A stretch of 64,000 nt of DNA from Alphaproteobacteria bacterium SO-S41 (GCA_019670725.1 AP024629.1:2170001-2234000); one strand, 5' to 3'; positions 32,989-42,904 are shown, counted from the stretch's first letter. The notes: a model not told the origin generated them from the letters alone. Program-made: numbers and translations.

Positions 32989-35100
32989 CTAGCGCCGCCG
33001 CTTCGCCCGGCGCTTTTCGCGGGCGACCTTTGGCGGGCCGTGGCGCTTGCCCTTGTTGGGCTTGGGGCCGTCGAAGCGCGCCTTGCCGCCCTTTTGCGGC
33101 GGCCGCATGGGCTGATGCTCCTCGATGGAGAAGCGCAGGCCCCCGGTCAGTGGCGCGGCCTCCAGCAGCTTCACCTTCACGGGGTCGCCGAGGGCGTAGG
33201 TCTCACCGCTGCGGCTGCCGACCAGCGCGCGGCGGCCCTCGTCGTGGCGGAAGAACTCGTTGCCGAGCGAGCGGATCGGCACGAGCCCGTCCGCGCCGGT
33301 CTCGTTCAGGCGAATGAAGAGGCCGAACGAAGTCACGCCCGAAATGCGGCCATCGAGAATGACGCCGATGCGGTCGGCCATGAAGGCGGCGAGATAGCGG
33401 TCGACCGCATCGCGCTCGGCGGTCATCGAGCGCCGTTCGTGCGCGGAGATCATCTCGCCGATCTCGCCGAGATTGGCGATCTCGCTGTCCTTCAGCCCAT
33501 CCTTGCCGAGATCGAGCGCGCGGATCAGGCCGCGATGGACGATGAGGTCGGCGTAACGGCGGATGGGCGAGGTAAAGTGCGCATAGCGCGGCAGGTTGAG
33601 GCCGAAATGGCCGATATTGTCGGGGCTGTAGCTCGCCTGGCTCTGGCTGCGCAGGACCATCTCGTTGATCAGCGGCGCGAACGGGCCTTCCTTCTGGTCC
33701 TTCAGGAAGCGGTTGAAGAGTCCGGGCTTCAACTTCTGGCCCTTGGCGAAGGGGATGGAGAGCGACTCCAGGAACTCGCCGAGCGACTCGATCTTCTCGC
33801 GGCTCGGCTCGTCGTGAATGCGGAACAGCGTGAGGATGCGCTTCTGCTCCAGCGTCTCGGCCGCGGCGACATTCGCCTGGATCATCATCTCCTCGATCAA
33901 CTGCATCGAGGAGAGCGACTGGCGCAGTTCGATCGAGGCGATCTTGCCGTCCGTGCCGATGCGCACGCGGCGTTCGGGGACATGGAGATCGAGCGGCTCG
34001 CGATCGTCGCGGCCGCGCTTCATCACGGCATAGGCGGCGTAGAGCGGCTTGATGAGGCTGTCGAGCAGGGGCGCGGTCTTTTCGTCGGGATGCCCGTCGA
34101 TCGCGTTCTGGACCTGGGTGTAGGTGAGGCGCGCGGCGGAGCGCATGAGGCCGCGGATGAAGTGATGCTTGGTCTTCTTGCCGTCGGCGTTGAAATGCAT
34201 CCGCACGGCCATGCAAGCGCGGTTCTCGCCTTCGCGCAGCGAGCAGAGATCGGCCGAGAGCGCCTCGGGCAGCATCGGCGCGACGCGGTCGGGGAAATAG
34301 GTCGAGTTGCCGCGCAGATAGGCCTCGCGGTCGAGCACCGATCCGACGGTGACATAGGCGGCGACATCGGCGATCGCGACGGTGACGATCCAGCCGCCGG
34401 GGTGATCGGGATCGGGCTCGGCATGAACCGCATCGTCATGGTCGCGGGCGTCGTCGGGGTCGATGGTGACGAGCGGCAGCTTGCGGAGATCGGTGCGGCC
34501 TTTCAGCGTTGGCGGCTTGGCGGCCTCGGCCTCCTTGATCGCGGCCTCGGGGAAGCCGTCTGGAATGCCGTGGGTGTAGATCGAGATCAGGCTGATCGCG
34601 CCGGGCGCATCGAGCGGGCCGACGACTTCGACGATCTTGGCCTTCTGCAAGCCGTCCTGGCGGCCGGACAGCGGCGTCGCGACCACGAGGTCATCGATCT
34701 TCGCGCCGCCCTCGTCGCCGCGCGCGACGAGGTAGGAGACGCGGGATTTCTTGTCGGTTGGCGTCAGCCGGCCCTGACCGCCCTGGCGCGTGTACTGGCC
34801 GAGGACACGGTTCAGCGGCTTGGCGAGAGGCTTCACGACCCGCGCGATGGCGCCGTCGCCGACGATCTGGATGCGGCCGAGGAAGCGGTCGCCGATGCCG
34901 AGCGCCGGTCCGGGGGCCTTGCCCTTGGAGGGAGCTACGTGGATGCGCGGCGGGTCGCCGGGACCATCCCACTTCACGGGCGTTGCGAGGAACTCGCCGT
35001 CGTCGTCGCGCGCGATGATCTCCAGCACCGCGGAGGCGGGCAGGGCGGGAACGGGATGTTTGCCGGTCTTCGGCTTACGCGGGCCGGGGATTCGGGGCAT
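32989..35100 (-). CDS. rnr: Ribonuclease R
   Basis: A processive 3'-5' exoribonuclease that degrades structured RNA, including rRNA and trans-translated messages. The 703-aa protein has cold-shock-like N-terminal domains, the RNB core with IDPDDARDHDDAVH (about 215-228) supplying the catalytic aspartates, and a C-terminal S1 domain (about 575-655) followed by a Lys/Arg-rich tail that helps unwind RNA. ATG 35100 is standard. It stands apart from topA by a VOC gene and REP repeats. smpB, its functional partner in trans-translation, lies at 57.7 kb. Confidence 0.96.
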   Translation of the reverse strand: MPRIPGPRKPKTGKHPVPALPASAVLEIIARDDDGEFLATPVKWDGPGDPPRIHVAPSKGKAPGPALGIGDRFLGRIQIVGDGAIARVVKPLAKPLNRVLGQYTRQGGQGRLTPTDKKSRVSYLVARGDEGGAKIDDLVVATPLSGRQDGLQKAKIVEVVGPLDAPGAISLISIYTHGIPDGFPEAAIKEAEAAKPPTLKGRTDLRKLPLVTIDPDDARDHDDAVHAEPDPDHPGGWIVTVAIADVAAYVTVGSVLDREAYLRGNSTYFPDRVAPMLPEALSADLCSLREGENRACMAVRMHFNADGKKTKHHFIRGLMRSAARLTYTQVQNAIDGHPDEKTAPLLDSLIKPLYAAYAVMKRGRDDREPLDLHVPERRVRIGTDGKIASIELRQSLSSMQLIEEMMIQANVAAAETLEQKRILTLFRIHDEPSREKIESLGEFLESLSIPFAKGQKLKPGLFNRFLKDQKEGPFAPLINEMVLRSQSQASYSPDNIGHFGLNLPRYAHFTSPIRRYADLIVHRGLIRALDLGKDGLKDSEIANLGEIGEMISAHERRSMTAERDAVDRYLAAFMADRIGVILDGRISGVTSFGLFIRLNETGADGLVPIRSLGNEFFRHDEGRRALVGSRSGETYALGDPVKVKLLEAAPLTGGLRFSIEEHQPMRPPQKGGKARFDGPKPNKGKRHGPPKVAREKRRAKRRR

Positions 35101-35214
35101 GGCTCAGATGATCAGCGATGGGGGCAGGGGGAAAGGGGGGGTGCGGCAATCGTGGGCCTGCACGCGCGCCTCGATTGAAATTAAGGTGACGAACGGTAGA
35201 TGGGGAGCCCTGCC

Positions 35215-35586
35215 GTGAACTTCATCCGCGTAACGCCGTTCATGCGCGTGCCTGATCTCGAGGCCGCGCTGGTCTTCTTCAACAAGACGTTGGGCTTCGA
35301 CGTCGGATTCCACGCCGGAACCTATGCCTATGTGTTCCGCGAAACCGTGGCCTTCCGGCTGATCGAGGAAGACGCGTCCTGCCTGCCGCCGCCGGACAGC
35401 GACGGGCGCTATGCCTATTACATCGATGTCGAGGACATCGCGGCGCTCTGGGCCGAGTTGAAGCCGGAACTGGACCTGCTGCCGCCCGGCGACGTGCAGC
35501 AGCCGTTCGACCAGCCCTATGGCCAGCGCGAGTTCATCGTCCGCATGCCCGACGGGATGCTGCTGGCGTTCGGCCAGGGGATTTAG
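35215..35586 (+). CDS. VOC-family (glyoxalase/bleomycin-resistance fold) protein
   Basis: A 123-aa two-repeat VOC protein. Repeat one runs from MNFIRVTPFMRVPDLEAALVFFNKTLGF and repeat two from YYIDVEDIAALWAEL; the C-terminal FIVRMPDGMLLAFGQ is typical. The metal ligand pattern is incomplete, so a binding rather than catalytic role is possible. GTG 35215 is preferred because GGGGAG (35202-35207) is spaced seven bases before it; ATG 35200 has none. It is inserted between rnr and topA, which are usually adjacent. Confidence 0.78.
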   Translation: MNFIRVTPFMRVPDLEAALVFFNKTLGFDVGFHAGTYAYVFRETVAFRLIEEDASCLPPPDSDGRYAYYIDVEDIAALWAELKPELDLLPPGDVQQPFDQPYGQREFIVRMPDGMLLAFGQGI

Positions 35587-35607
35587 GCCCAACAGGCGAA
35601 CGATCTG

Positions 35608-35685
35608 TCATTCCCGCGCAAGCGGGAATCCACGCCATAGCGCCGGAGCTTGAAGTATGGATGCCCGCCTGCGCGGGCATGACAG
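35608..35685. repeat. REP/BIME-like inverted palindromes
   Basis: Two head-to-head palindromes lie between the VOC gene and topA: one with ATTCCCGC...GCGGGAAT stems near 35612-35632, one with ATGCCCGC...GCGGGCAT stems near 35661-35680. Bases 35657-35685 repeat 5208-5236 exactly. Probably also stops transcription of the converging genes. Confidence 0.82.
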
Positions 35686-35691
35686 GTTAGC

Positions 35692-38397
35692 TTAGGCGTC
35701 GGCCTTGGCCTTCTTTGCAGGCGTTTTCTTCGTCGCAGGCCTCTTCGCGGCGGGCTTTTTAGAGGTGGCCTTGGCCGCAGGTTTAGCCGCCGCCTTCTTC
35801 GGTGCGGCTTTCGCCTTGCCCTTCTTGGCGGGGGCGCGGGCGGCCAGCAGCGGCAGCGCGAGCTCCAGCGTCATGGCCTCGGCTTCGACATCCTTGGGGA
35901 TGTTGGCGTTGACCTTGCCGTGCGTGACATAGGGGCCGAAGCGACCCTTCATCACGCGGACCGGCGCGCCGTCGTCGGGGTGGTTGCCGAGTTCCTTCAG
36001 CGCCTGGGCGCCGAAGCGGGCGCCGGGGCCTTTCGCCTTCTTCTCGGCGATGAGATCGACCGCGCGGTTGATGCCGACGGTGAAGACGTCCTCGATCGAT
36101 TCCAGATTGGCGTAGATGCCGGCATGCGAGAGATAGGGTCCGAAGCGGCCGATCGCGGCCATGATCGGCTTGCCGTCCTCGGGATGCTGGCCGACCTCGC
36201 GCGGCAGCGAGAGCAGACGCTGCGCTTCTTCCAGGGTCAGCGTCGCGGGGCTGTAGGGCTTGGGGATCGACGAGCGCTTGGGCTTCGGCGCGTCCTCGAC
36301 CTCGGGGGCCTTTTCGACCTTCGCGGCCTTCTCACCCTTCTTGGGCTTTGGGGCCTTGGGCACTTTCGGCGCGTCCTTGCCGCGCTGAACATAGGGACCG
36401 AAGCGGCCGATCTTCAGCCAGATCTCGTCGCCCGTGGCTTCGTCGAGGCCGAGCATGCGCTCGCCCGCCGCCGCACCGTCGCCGTCGCCGTTCTGGGCGA
36501 GGGGGCGGGTGAAGTTGCAGTCGGGATAGTTCGAGCAGCCGAGGAAGGCGCCGAAGCGGCCGAGGCGCAGGCCCAGGCGGCCGGTGCCGCAGGTCGGGCA
36601 GAGGCGCGGGTCGGAGCCGTCGTCCTTGGGCGGGAAGAGATGCGGGCTGAGCTGTTCATCGAGGACGTCGATGACCTCGGTGATACGCAGCTCCTTCGTC
36701 TCCGCGATGGCGGCGATGAAGTCGGTCCAGAAATCGCGCAGCAGCTTCTTGTAGTTGAGATCGCCGGCCGAGACCTCGTCGAGCTTCTCCTCGAGGTCTG
36801 CGGTGAAGTCGAACTCGACATATTTGGCGAAGAACTTTTTCAGGAAGACCGTGACGACGCGGCCCTTGTCGGTGGGCTGGAAGCGCTTCTTGTCGAGCGT
36901 CACGTAGTCGCGTTCGACGAGCACCGCGATGGTCGAGGCATAGGTCGACGGCCGGCCGATGCCGAGGTCTTCCATCTTCTTGACGAGCGAGGCTTCCGTG
37001 AAGCGCGGCGGCGGTTCGGTGAAATGCTGGTCGGTGCGCACGGCCTCCAGCTTCAGCGTCTCGCCCGCGACGAGGCGGGGGAGGCGGCGGGCATCCTCGT
37101 CGGCGACATCGTCGTCCGAGGCTTCCTGGTAGAGCGTCAGGAAGCCGTCGAAGAGCTGGACCGAGCCGGTGGCGCGCAGGTTGACATCGCCGCCGGCGAT
37201 TTCGGCCGTGGTGCGCTCGAACTCCGCGGCTTCCATCTGGCAGGCCATGGAGCGCTTCCAGATCAGCTCGTAGAGGCGGGCGAGATCGCCATCCAGATAA
37301 CGCGCGACATCCTGTGGCCGGCGGGCGGGATCGGCGGGACGGATGGCCTCGTGAGCCTCCTGCGCATTCTTTGCCTTCGACTTGTAGATGCGCGGGCTGC
37401 CGGGGAGGTAGCGCTGCCCGTAATCCTTCTGGACCTGCTCGCGCAGAGCCGCGACCGCTTCCGGCGCGAGATCGACGCCGTCGGTCCGCATATAGGTGAT
37501 GAGACCGACCGTCTCGCCGCCGAGGTCGACGCCTTCATAGAGACGCTGGGCGACCTGCATGGTGCGCTTGGCGTTGAAGCCGAGCTTGCGCGCGGCTTCC
37601 ATCTGCAGCGACGAGGTGATGAAGGGCGCGGGCGGGTTGCGGCGGACCGGCTTGGAATCGACCGAGGCGATCTTCAGCAGCGCGGATTCGATGGCGGACT
37701 TCGCACGGGCGGCGGCTTCAGCGCCCTTCAGCGACATCTGGCCGATCTTCTCGCCAGCGAGGCCGGTGAGGCGGGCGGTGAAGGGACCGCCGGCGGCGGT
37801 CAGGTCGGCGTCGACGGTCCAGTATTCCTCGGGACGGAACGCCTCGATCTCCATCTCGCGGTCGCAGATGATGCGCAGCGCGACGGACTGGACGCGGCCG
37901 GCCGAGCGCGAGCCCGGGAGCTTGCGCCAGAGGACCGGCGAGAGGTTGAAGCCGACGAGATAATCGAGGGCGCGGCGGGCGAGATAGGCGTCGACCAGCT
38001 CCTGGTCGATCGCCCGCGGGTGGGCCATGCCGTAGTCGACGCCGGTCTTGGTGATGGCGTTGAAGACGACGCGTTCGACATCGACGCCCTTGAGTACGCC
38101 CTTCTTCCTGAGGATTTCCAGCAGGTGCCAGGAAATCGCCTCGCCTTCGCGGTCGGGGTCGGTCGCGAGGATCAGTTTGTCGGTGCCTTTGACGGCCGCG
38201 GCGATTTCCGTGAGCCGTTTCTGCGCCTTGCCGTCGATCTCCCAATCCATCGCGAAATCCTCGTCCGGACGGACGGAGCCGTCCTTGGGAGGAAGGTCAC
38301 GGACGTGGCCGAAGCTCGCGAAAACCTGGAAATCGCGGCCTAAATACTTGTTGATCGTCTTGGCCTTGGCAGGCGACTCGACGATGACGACGGTCAT
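35692..38397 (-). CDS. topA: DNA topoisomerase I
   Basis: Relaxes negative supercoils through a transient single-strand break. The 901-aa protein has a TOPRIM domain with the D80-x-D82-x-E84 acidic cluster and catalytic Tyr302 (LITYMRTDG). After about residue 590 a four-cysteine zinc finger (C-P-T-C ... C-S-N-Y-P-D-C) is followed by several cysteine-free topoisomerase-C repeats (IGRFGPYVQRG, IGRFGPYLSHAG, KGRFGPYVTHG). The last 45 residues are a Lys/Ala/Pro tail resembling histone H1. ATG 38397 is standard. It follows dprA after a 63-aa gene. Confidence 0.97.
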   Translation of the reverse strand: MTVVIVESPAKAKTINKYLGRDFQVFASFGHVRDLPPKDGSVRPDEDFAMDWEIDGKAQKRLTEIAAAVKGTDKLILATDPDREGEAISWHLLEILRKKGVLKGVDVERVVFNAITKTGVDYGMAHPRAIDQELVDAYLARRALDYLVGFNLSPVLWRKLPGSRSAGRVQSVALRIICDREMEIEAFRPEEYWTVDADLTAAGGPFTARLTGLAGEKIGQMSLKGAEAAARAKSAIESALLKIASVDSKPVRRNPPAPFITSSLQMEAARKLGFNAKRTMQVAQRLYEGVDLGGETVGLITYMRTDGVDLAPEAVAALREQVQKDYGQRYLPGSPRIYKSKAKNAQEAHEAIRPADPARRPQDVARYLDGDLARLYELIWKRSMACQMEAAEFERTTAEIAGGDVNLRATGSVQLFDGFLTLYQEASDDDVADEDARRLPRLVAGETLKLEAVRTDQHFTEPPPRFTEASLVKKMEDLGIGRPSTYASTIAVLVERDYVTLDKKRFQPTDKGRVVTVFLKKFFAKYVEFDFTADLEEKLDEVSAGDLNYKKLLRDFWTDFIAAIAETKELRITEVIDVLDEQLSPHLFPPKDDGSDPRLCPTCGTGRLGLRLGRFGAFLGCSNYPDCNFTRPLAQNGDGDGAAAGERMLGLDEATGDEIWLKIGRFGPYVQRGKDAPKVPKAPKPKKGEKAAKVEKAPEVEDAPKPKRSSIPKPYSPATLTLEEAQRLLSLPREVGQHPEDGKPIMAAIGRFGPYLSHAGIYANLESIEDVFTVGINRAVDLIAEKKAKGPGARFGAQALKELGNHPDDGAPVRVMKGRFGPYVTHGKVNANIPKDVEAEAMTLELALPLLAARAPAKKGKAKAAPKKAAAKPAAKATSKKPAAKRPATKKTPAKKAKADA

Positions 38398-38582
38398 GGG
38401 CAGGGCACTGATGTTAGGACAAAGGGCCTATCTGGGCGGCCGGACCATGCTCAGCGGCGGATGGTTTTGTCAACCGCGGGCGTTTTGCGGCCCAATATGC
38501 AACTTAAAGATGTGTATTTTATGTATACAATTAAGAATAGAACAGCTGGAATTACTCATTGATCGCTTTTGGGGAGTTGATC

Positions 38583-38774
38583 ATGGCCGTCGATAAAGCG
38601 CCAGAAGACTTATCCGCAACTTCAAGTAGAGAGATGGCCTCGACTACCGCAGAATACTTAGATGACTTACTAAGTTCGCTGACATCGATGGCGCGGCGCA
38701 GCGGGCATGGAATGTTGGCCTATCTGCTAGAAATGGCGGCGCTCGAGGCGGCGCGGCTGGCCAAGAAATCCTAG
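38583..38774 (+). CDS. Small conserved-looking protein, 63 aa
   Basis: From ATG 38583, with GGGGAG about nine bases upstream, a 63-aa soluble helical protein is encoded: an acidic Ser/Thr-rich start, then EYLDDLLSSLTSMARRSGHGMLAYLLEMAALEAARLA. It lies in an AT-rich patch (38500-38580) that contrasts with its surroundings and probably carries its promoter. Its stop overlaps the convergent dprA stop by four bases. Similar small helical proteins occur at this place in other alphaproteobacteria, as far as I recall; function unknown. Confidence 0.65.
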   Translation: MAVDKAPEDLSATSSREMASTTAEYLDDLLSSLTSMARRSGHGMLAYLLEMAALEAARLAKKS

Positions 38775-39853
38775 AGCAGCGCCACCTTTTGTCCGCTGCC
38801 ACGGTGAAGACGGCCAGCGAGTTCCAGTTCCAGCAGGATCGTCAGGACGATATTGGAGGAAGTGCCGGAGCGGCGAATCAGATCGTCGATCTCGACTGGT
38901 GTCGGGCCCAACAAATCGACGATCGCCGCGCGGGCGGCGTCGATGTCGGCTTCGGCGGGCGGTGCGCCGCCTTCGCCGCCGGGCTCGGAGAAGCCGCGCG
39001 GCATGGCACCCAGCACCGCGGCGACATCATCGGCCGATTCGGTGAGGACAGCGCCCTGGCGGATCAGGTCGTTGGCGCCGCGGCTGCGGGGGTCGAGCGG
39101 CGAGCCGGGGACGGCGAAGACCTCGCGGTTTTGCTCCAGCGCATGGCGCGCGGTGATAAGCGAGCCGGAGCCGATGGCGGCCTCGACCACGACGGTGCCA
39201 CGCGAGAGCCCTGAAATGATCCGGTTGCGGCGCGGAAAGTGGCTGGCGAGCGGCGCGAAGCCGGGCGGCATTTCGGAGACAACGGCACCCTCGGCGGCAA
39301 TGCGGGCGTGCAGCTTCGCGTTCTCCGGCGGGTAGATGACATCGACGCCGCCGGCGAGGACCGCGATCGTGCCATCCGCGACTGCGCCGCCATGGGCGGC
39401 TGTGTCGATGCCGCGCGCTAGGCCTGAGACGACGACGAAGCCGTGACGGCCGAGGCCGCCCGCGATGTCCTCCGCCAGCTTGCGGCCGCCGGCCGAGGCG
39501 TTGCGGGCGCCGACGATGGCGACAGCGTCGCGCTGGAAGATCGCGGGGTCGCCGAGGACGTAGATGAGCGGCGGGGGTGGATCGACGGCGGCGAGGAGTG
39601 TGGGGAAGACCGGTTCACCTAGCGCCAGCAAGCGGGCACCGATCTTCGCGGCGGCATCCAGTTCGCGGGCGGCATCGTCAGCAAGGCAGAGCTTCAACGG
39701 TGTGCGGCGGCCGCCATTGCGAGCGAGCGCGGGGAGGGCGTCGAGCGCTTTTCCAGCAGTGGTGTAGCGCGCGATCAGGCTCTGAAAGGTGCGGGCGCCG
39801 ACGCCTTCGCTGCGGGCGAGCCGAAGCCAGGCGAGGCGCTCGACGTCACGCAC
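38771..39853 (-). CDS. dprA: DNA-processing protein DprA
   Basis: Binds incoming single-stranded DNA during transformation and loads RecA. The 360-aa product has the Rossmann-like core with VAIVGARNASAGGRKLAEDIA, SGLARGIDTAAH (the family glycine loop), FPRRNRIISGLSRGTVVVEAA and SGSLITA, and a C-terminal winged-helix segment (about 300-355). ATG 39853 lies 15 nt after plsY. The order pyrB-pyrC'-plsY-dprA-topA is standard in alphaproteobacteria. Presence does not prove competence. Confidence 0.96.
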   Translation of the reverse strand: MRDVERLAWLRLARSEGVGARTFQSLIARYTTAGKALDALPALARNGGRRTPLKLCLADDAARELDAAAKIGARLLALGEPVFPTLLAAVDPPPPLIYVLGDPAIFQRDAVAIVGARNASAGGRKLAEDIAGGLGRHGFVVVSGLARGIDTAAHGGAVADGTIAVLAGGVDVIYPPENAKLHARIAAEGAVVSEMPPGFAPLASHFPRRNRIISGLSRGTVVVEAAIGSGSLITARHALEQNREVFAVPGSPLDPRSRGANDLIRQGAVLTESADDVAAVLGAMPRGFSEPGGEGGAPPAEADIDAARAAIVDLLGPTPVEIDDLIRRSGTSSNIVLTILLELELAGRLHRGSGQKVALL

Positions 39854-39868
39854 GCGCGTGCGGGGCCA

Positions 39869-40582
39869 TCACAACGACGGCCCGTTATTGTGGCCCATCA
39901 TTTCCGGCATGGCCGCCGGCGCTTTCTTCTGGCCAATCCGGGGTTCGGTGCCCTGGATCAACCGCATGATGTTCGACCAGTGCGACCAGATCACCATGAG
40001 GGCGAAGAAGACGCAGACGAAGGCAACGATGCGGTCGCCGAACGCGAAGGCGGCGATGGGGGCGGCGAAGACCGCGACGATCGAGCCGAGCGAGGAGAAG
40101 CGCGTGATGGCGGCGGTGGCGAGCCAGAGCGCCCCGGCGACGAGGCCGGTCGGCCAGTGCAGCGCGAAGACCGTGCCGAAGAAGGTGGCGATGCCCTTGC
40201 CGCCCTTGAAGCCGAGCCCGACGGGGAAGATATGGCCGACAAAGGCGCCGAGCGCGGCGGCGGCCATCATCGCCTCGCCGCCCCAATAGATCGGCAGGCC
40301 GAACCATTTGAAGAGAATGCCGCTGGCGATGAAGGCGGCGAAGGCGCCCTTGCCGGCGTCGAAGACGAGGGTCAGCAGCGCGATCTTCTTGTTGCCGGTG
40401 CGCAGCACATTGGTCGCGCCGATATTGCCCGAGCCGATGTCGCGGATGTCGCCGAGCCCGGCCCAGCGGGTGAAGATCTTGCCGAAGGGGATTGCGCCGA
40501 GAATATAGCCGCAGACGAACGCGCCCAGCAGATAGGGCCAGGCGGCGGACCAGTCGGCGATCGGCAGCTTGTCGAGAATCAT
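39869..40582 (-). CDS. plsY: Acyl-phosphate:glycerol-3-phosphate acyltransferase
   Basis: Transfers an acyl group from acyl-phosphate to glycerol 3-phosphate, the first step of phospholipid synthesis in the inner membrane. The 237-aa protein has about six membrane segments and the motifs GSGNIGATNVLRTG (about 51-64), GFKGGKGIATFFG and the loop residues FGDRIVAF. ATG 40582 overlaps the pyrC' stop by four bases. Confidence 0.96.
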   Translation of the reverse strand: MILDKLPIADWSAAWPYLLGAFVCGYILGAIPFGKIFTRWAGLGDIRDIGSGNIGATNVLRTGNKKIALLTLVFDAGKGAFAAFIASGILFKWFGLPIYWGGEAMMAAAALGAFVGHIFPVGLGFKGGKGIATFFGTVFALHWPTGLVAGALWLATAAITRFSSLGSIVAVFAAPIAAFAFGDRIVAFVCVFFALMVIWSHWSNIMRLIQGTEPRIGQKKAPAAMPEMMGHNNGPSL

Positions 40583-41868
40583 GCAGCGCTTTCGTGAGCG
40601 AGGACGCCGCCAACATAGCTGCGCCAGACCCGGCCCTGGAAGTTCAAACCCTCGAAGGGGGTGTTCTTGGAGCGCGACAGAAGGTCCTCGCGCCGGATGG
40701 TGCGCGGCGCGCCGGGGTCGAAGACGCAGAGATCGGCGCGCGCGCCGGGGCTGAGCGTGCCGGTGCCGTCGGTGAGGCGGAGGATGCGGGCGGGCGCGCT
40801 GGTGACCTTGGCGAGCGCGGCGGCGAGCGAGAGTTCGCCGTCATGGAAAAGCTGGAGCGCGACCGGCAGCAGGGTTTCGAGGCCCGCGCCGCCGAACGCC
40901 GCCTGGGCGAAGGGCTGGCGCTTGGTGTCGGGTGCCTGGGGGTCGTGGCTGGAGACGATGGCGTCGATCGTGCCGTCGATGACGCCCTGGACCATCGCGC
41001 GGCGGTCGTCGTCGGAGCGGAGCGGTGGGGAGAGCTTGCGGAAGGTGAGGTAGGTGCCGACGTCGATCTCGTTGAGCGCGAGATGCGCCGCCGAGACCGC
41101 GCAGGTGACGGGGAGGCCACGCGCCTTGGCGGCGGCGATGAGGTCGAGGCTCGCGGCGGTCGAGACCTGCGCGATGTGGAGGCGCGCGCCGGTGAGTTCG
41201 GCGAGGCGGAGGTCTCGCTCCACGATGATGGCTTCGGCCGCGGCGGGGATGCTGGGGAGACCGAGCCGGGTGGCGGTCTCGCCCTCGTTCATCGCGCCGC
41301 CTTCCGCGAGGAAGGGGTCCTCGCAATGGACGGCGACGAGGAGGTCGAAGGTCGCCGCATAGGAGAGCGCGCGGCGCATGACGCGGGTATTGCCGACGGT
41401 ACGGTCGCCGTCGGTGAAGGCGACGGCGCCGGCGTCGGCGAGCAGGCCCATTTCGGACATGGCCTCGCCGCGCAGGCCTTGGGTGAGCGCGCCCATGGGC
41501 AGGACGCGGACGGCGCATTTGGCGCGCGAGACGAACTGGATGAGCGCGGGATCGTCGAGCGGCGGCGTGGTGCCGGGCTGGAGCACGATGGTGGTGACGC
41601 CCCCCGCGGCGGCCGCGCGGCCGGCGGTGGCAATGGTTTCGCGATGCTCGTCGCCGGGCTCGCCGGTGGAAACTTTCAGGTCGACGAGGCCGGGGCAGAG
41701 GACGCGGCCTTCGCAGTCGACGATCTCGTATTTGCCCCCGGTCGGATCGTTGAAGGGCATGGGGCCGGCATCGACGATGCGGCCGTCTTCGATCAACAGC
41801 GCGCCCGGTTCGTCGCGGCCGGTCGCGGGATCGACCAGGCGGGCGTTGAGGAAGGCGATGCGGCTCAT
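40579..41868 (-). CDS. pyrC: Dihydroorotase-like protein PyrC', metal ligands missing
   Basis: A 429-aa amidohydrolase-fold protein next to pyrB. Active dihydroorotase has H-x-H in PG-x-VD-x-HVH-LREPG; here the stretch is [14 protein letters not shown], so both His (positions 65 and 67) become Lys and Ser and the following Arg becomes Gly. The usual HI-C-HVS is HIAQVS (His to Gln) and the catalytic Asp region reads VSSHDPQAP. It is therefore probably the inactive PyrC' that structurally supports aspartate transcarbamoylase, as described for Pseudomonas-type complexes. A true dihydroorotase must be encoded elsewhere. ATG 41868 overlaps the pyrB stop. Confidence 0.9.
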   Translation of the reverse strand: MSRIAFLNARLVDPATGRDEPGALLIEDGRIVDAGPMPFNDPTGGKYEIVDCEGRVLCPGLVDLKVSTGEPGDEHRETIATAGRAAAAGGVTTIVLQPGTTPPLDDPALIQFVSRAKCAVRVLPMGALTQGLRGEAMSEMGLLADAGAVAFTDGDRTVGNTRVMRRALSYAATFDLLVAVHCEDPFLAEGGAMNEGETATRLGLPSIPAAAEAIIVERDLRLAELTGARLHIAQVSTAASLDLIAAAKARGLPVTCAVSAAHLALNEIDVGTYLTFRKLSPPLRSDDDRRAMVQGVIDGTIDAIVSSHDPQAPDTKRQPFAQAAFGGAGLETLLPVALQLFHDGELSLAAALAKVTSAPARILRLTDGTGTLSPGARADLCVFDPGAPRTIRREDLLSRSKNTPFEGLNFQGRVWRSYVGGVLAHESAA

Positions 41869-42833
41869 GCCCAGAGCGCCTTGTCGCGGGTGTTCAGGAT
41901 GTTGCGGCTCAGCGCGTCCAGCACCGCCATGCGGACAGCGACGCCCATCTCGACCTGCTCCTGGATGAGGCTGCGCTCGACATCGTCGGCGACGGCGCTG
42001 TCGATCTCAACGCCGCGATTCATTGGGCCGGGATGCATGACGAAGGCGCCGGGCTTGGCGAGCGCCAGCTTCTCGGCGTCGAGGCCGTAGAAGCGGTAGA
42101 ACTCGCGGGTGGACGGCAGGAAGGCGCCGGTCATGCGCTCCAGTTGGAGCCGCAGCATCATGACGACGTCGGCGCCCTTCAGCCCGTCTTCCATATGGTG
42201 ATGGATTTCGGGGCCGAGCCGGCCGACCGCACTTGGCAATAGTGTTTTGGGCGCAACAAGACGAACCCGGGCGCCCATCTTCTGCAGCAGCGCGATGTTC
42301 GAGCGGGCGACGCGGCTGTGCAGGATGTCGCCGCAGATGGCGACGGTCAGGCCCTCGATGCGGCCGAGGCGGCGGCGGATGGTGAGCGCGTCGAGCAGCG
42401 CCTGGGTCGGGTGCTCATGCGCGCCGTCGCCGGCATTGATGACACTGCAATCGACCTTGCGCGCCAGCAGCGAGACGGCGCCGCTGTCCTGGTGGCGCAC
42501 GACCAGCAGGTCGGGCCGCATGGCGTTGAGGGTCATCGCGGTGTCGATCAGCGTCTCGCCCTTCTTCACCGCGGAGTTGCCGACCGACATATTCATGACA
42601 TCGGCGCCAAGGCGCTTGCCGGCGAGTTCGAACGAGGACTGCGTACGGGTCGAGGACTCGAAGAAGAGGTTGATCAGCGTACGCCCGCGGAGGGTGTCGC
42701 GCTTCTTGGCGACCTCGCGGTTGAGACCGACATAGGTCTCGGCGAGGTCGAGCAGGGCGCTGCACTGAGTCCGGTCAATATCCTCGATGGCGAGGAGATG
42801 GCGGTTCGGCAGGATCGGACCGGCGACGGGCAT
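41865..42833 (-). CDS. pyrB: Aspartate carbamoyltransferase, catalytic chain
   Basis: Makes carbamoyl aspartate from carbamoyl phosphate and aspartate in pyrimidine synthesis. The 322-aa protein has [13 protein letters not shown] (carbamoyl phosphate site), the HP-x-Q-A-L motif ([14 protein letters not shown]), [11 protein letters not shown] and the HPGPMNRG motif. ATG 42833 gives the family length. It heads the pyrB-pyrC'-plsY-dprA run, each with tight or overlapping spacing. No regulatory chain gene (pyrI) is seen, as expected for the PyrC'-associated form. Confidence 0.97.
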   Translation of the reverse strand: MPVAGPILPNRHLLAIEDIDRTQCSALLDLAETYVGLNREVAKKRDTLRGRTLINLFFESSTRTQSSFELAGKRLGADVMNMSVGNSAVKKGETLIDTAMTLNAMRPDLLVVRHQDSGAVSLLARKVDCSVINAGDGAHEHPTQALLDALTIRRRLGRIEGLTVAICGDILHSRVARSNIALLQKMGARVRLVAPKTLLPSAVGRLGPEIHHHMEDGLKGADVVMMLRLQLERMTGAFLPSTREFYRFYGLDAEKLALAKPGAFVMHPGPMNRGVEIDSAVADDVERSLIQEQVEMGVAVRMAVLDALSRNILNTRDKALWA

Positions 42834-42904
42834 GAGGCGCGCTTATAGGGGCGGGGCGGGCGGTTGCCAAGGAATGTACGTCGAACATTCTCTACCACTT
42901 GGAG

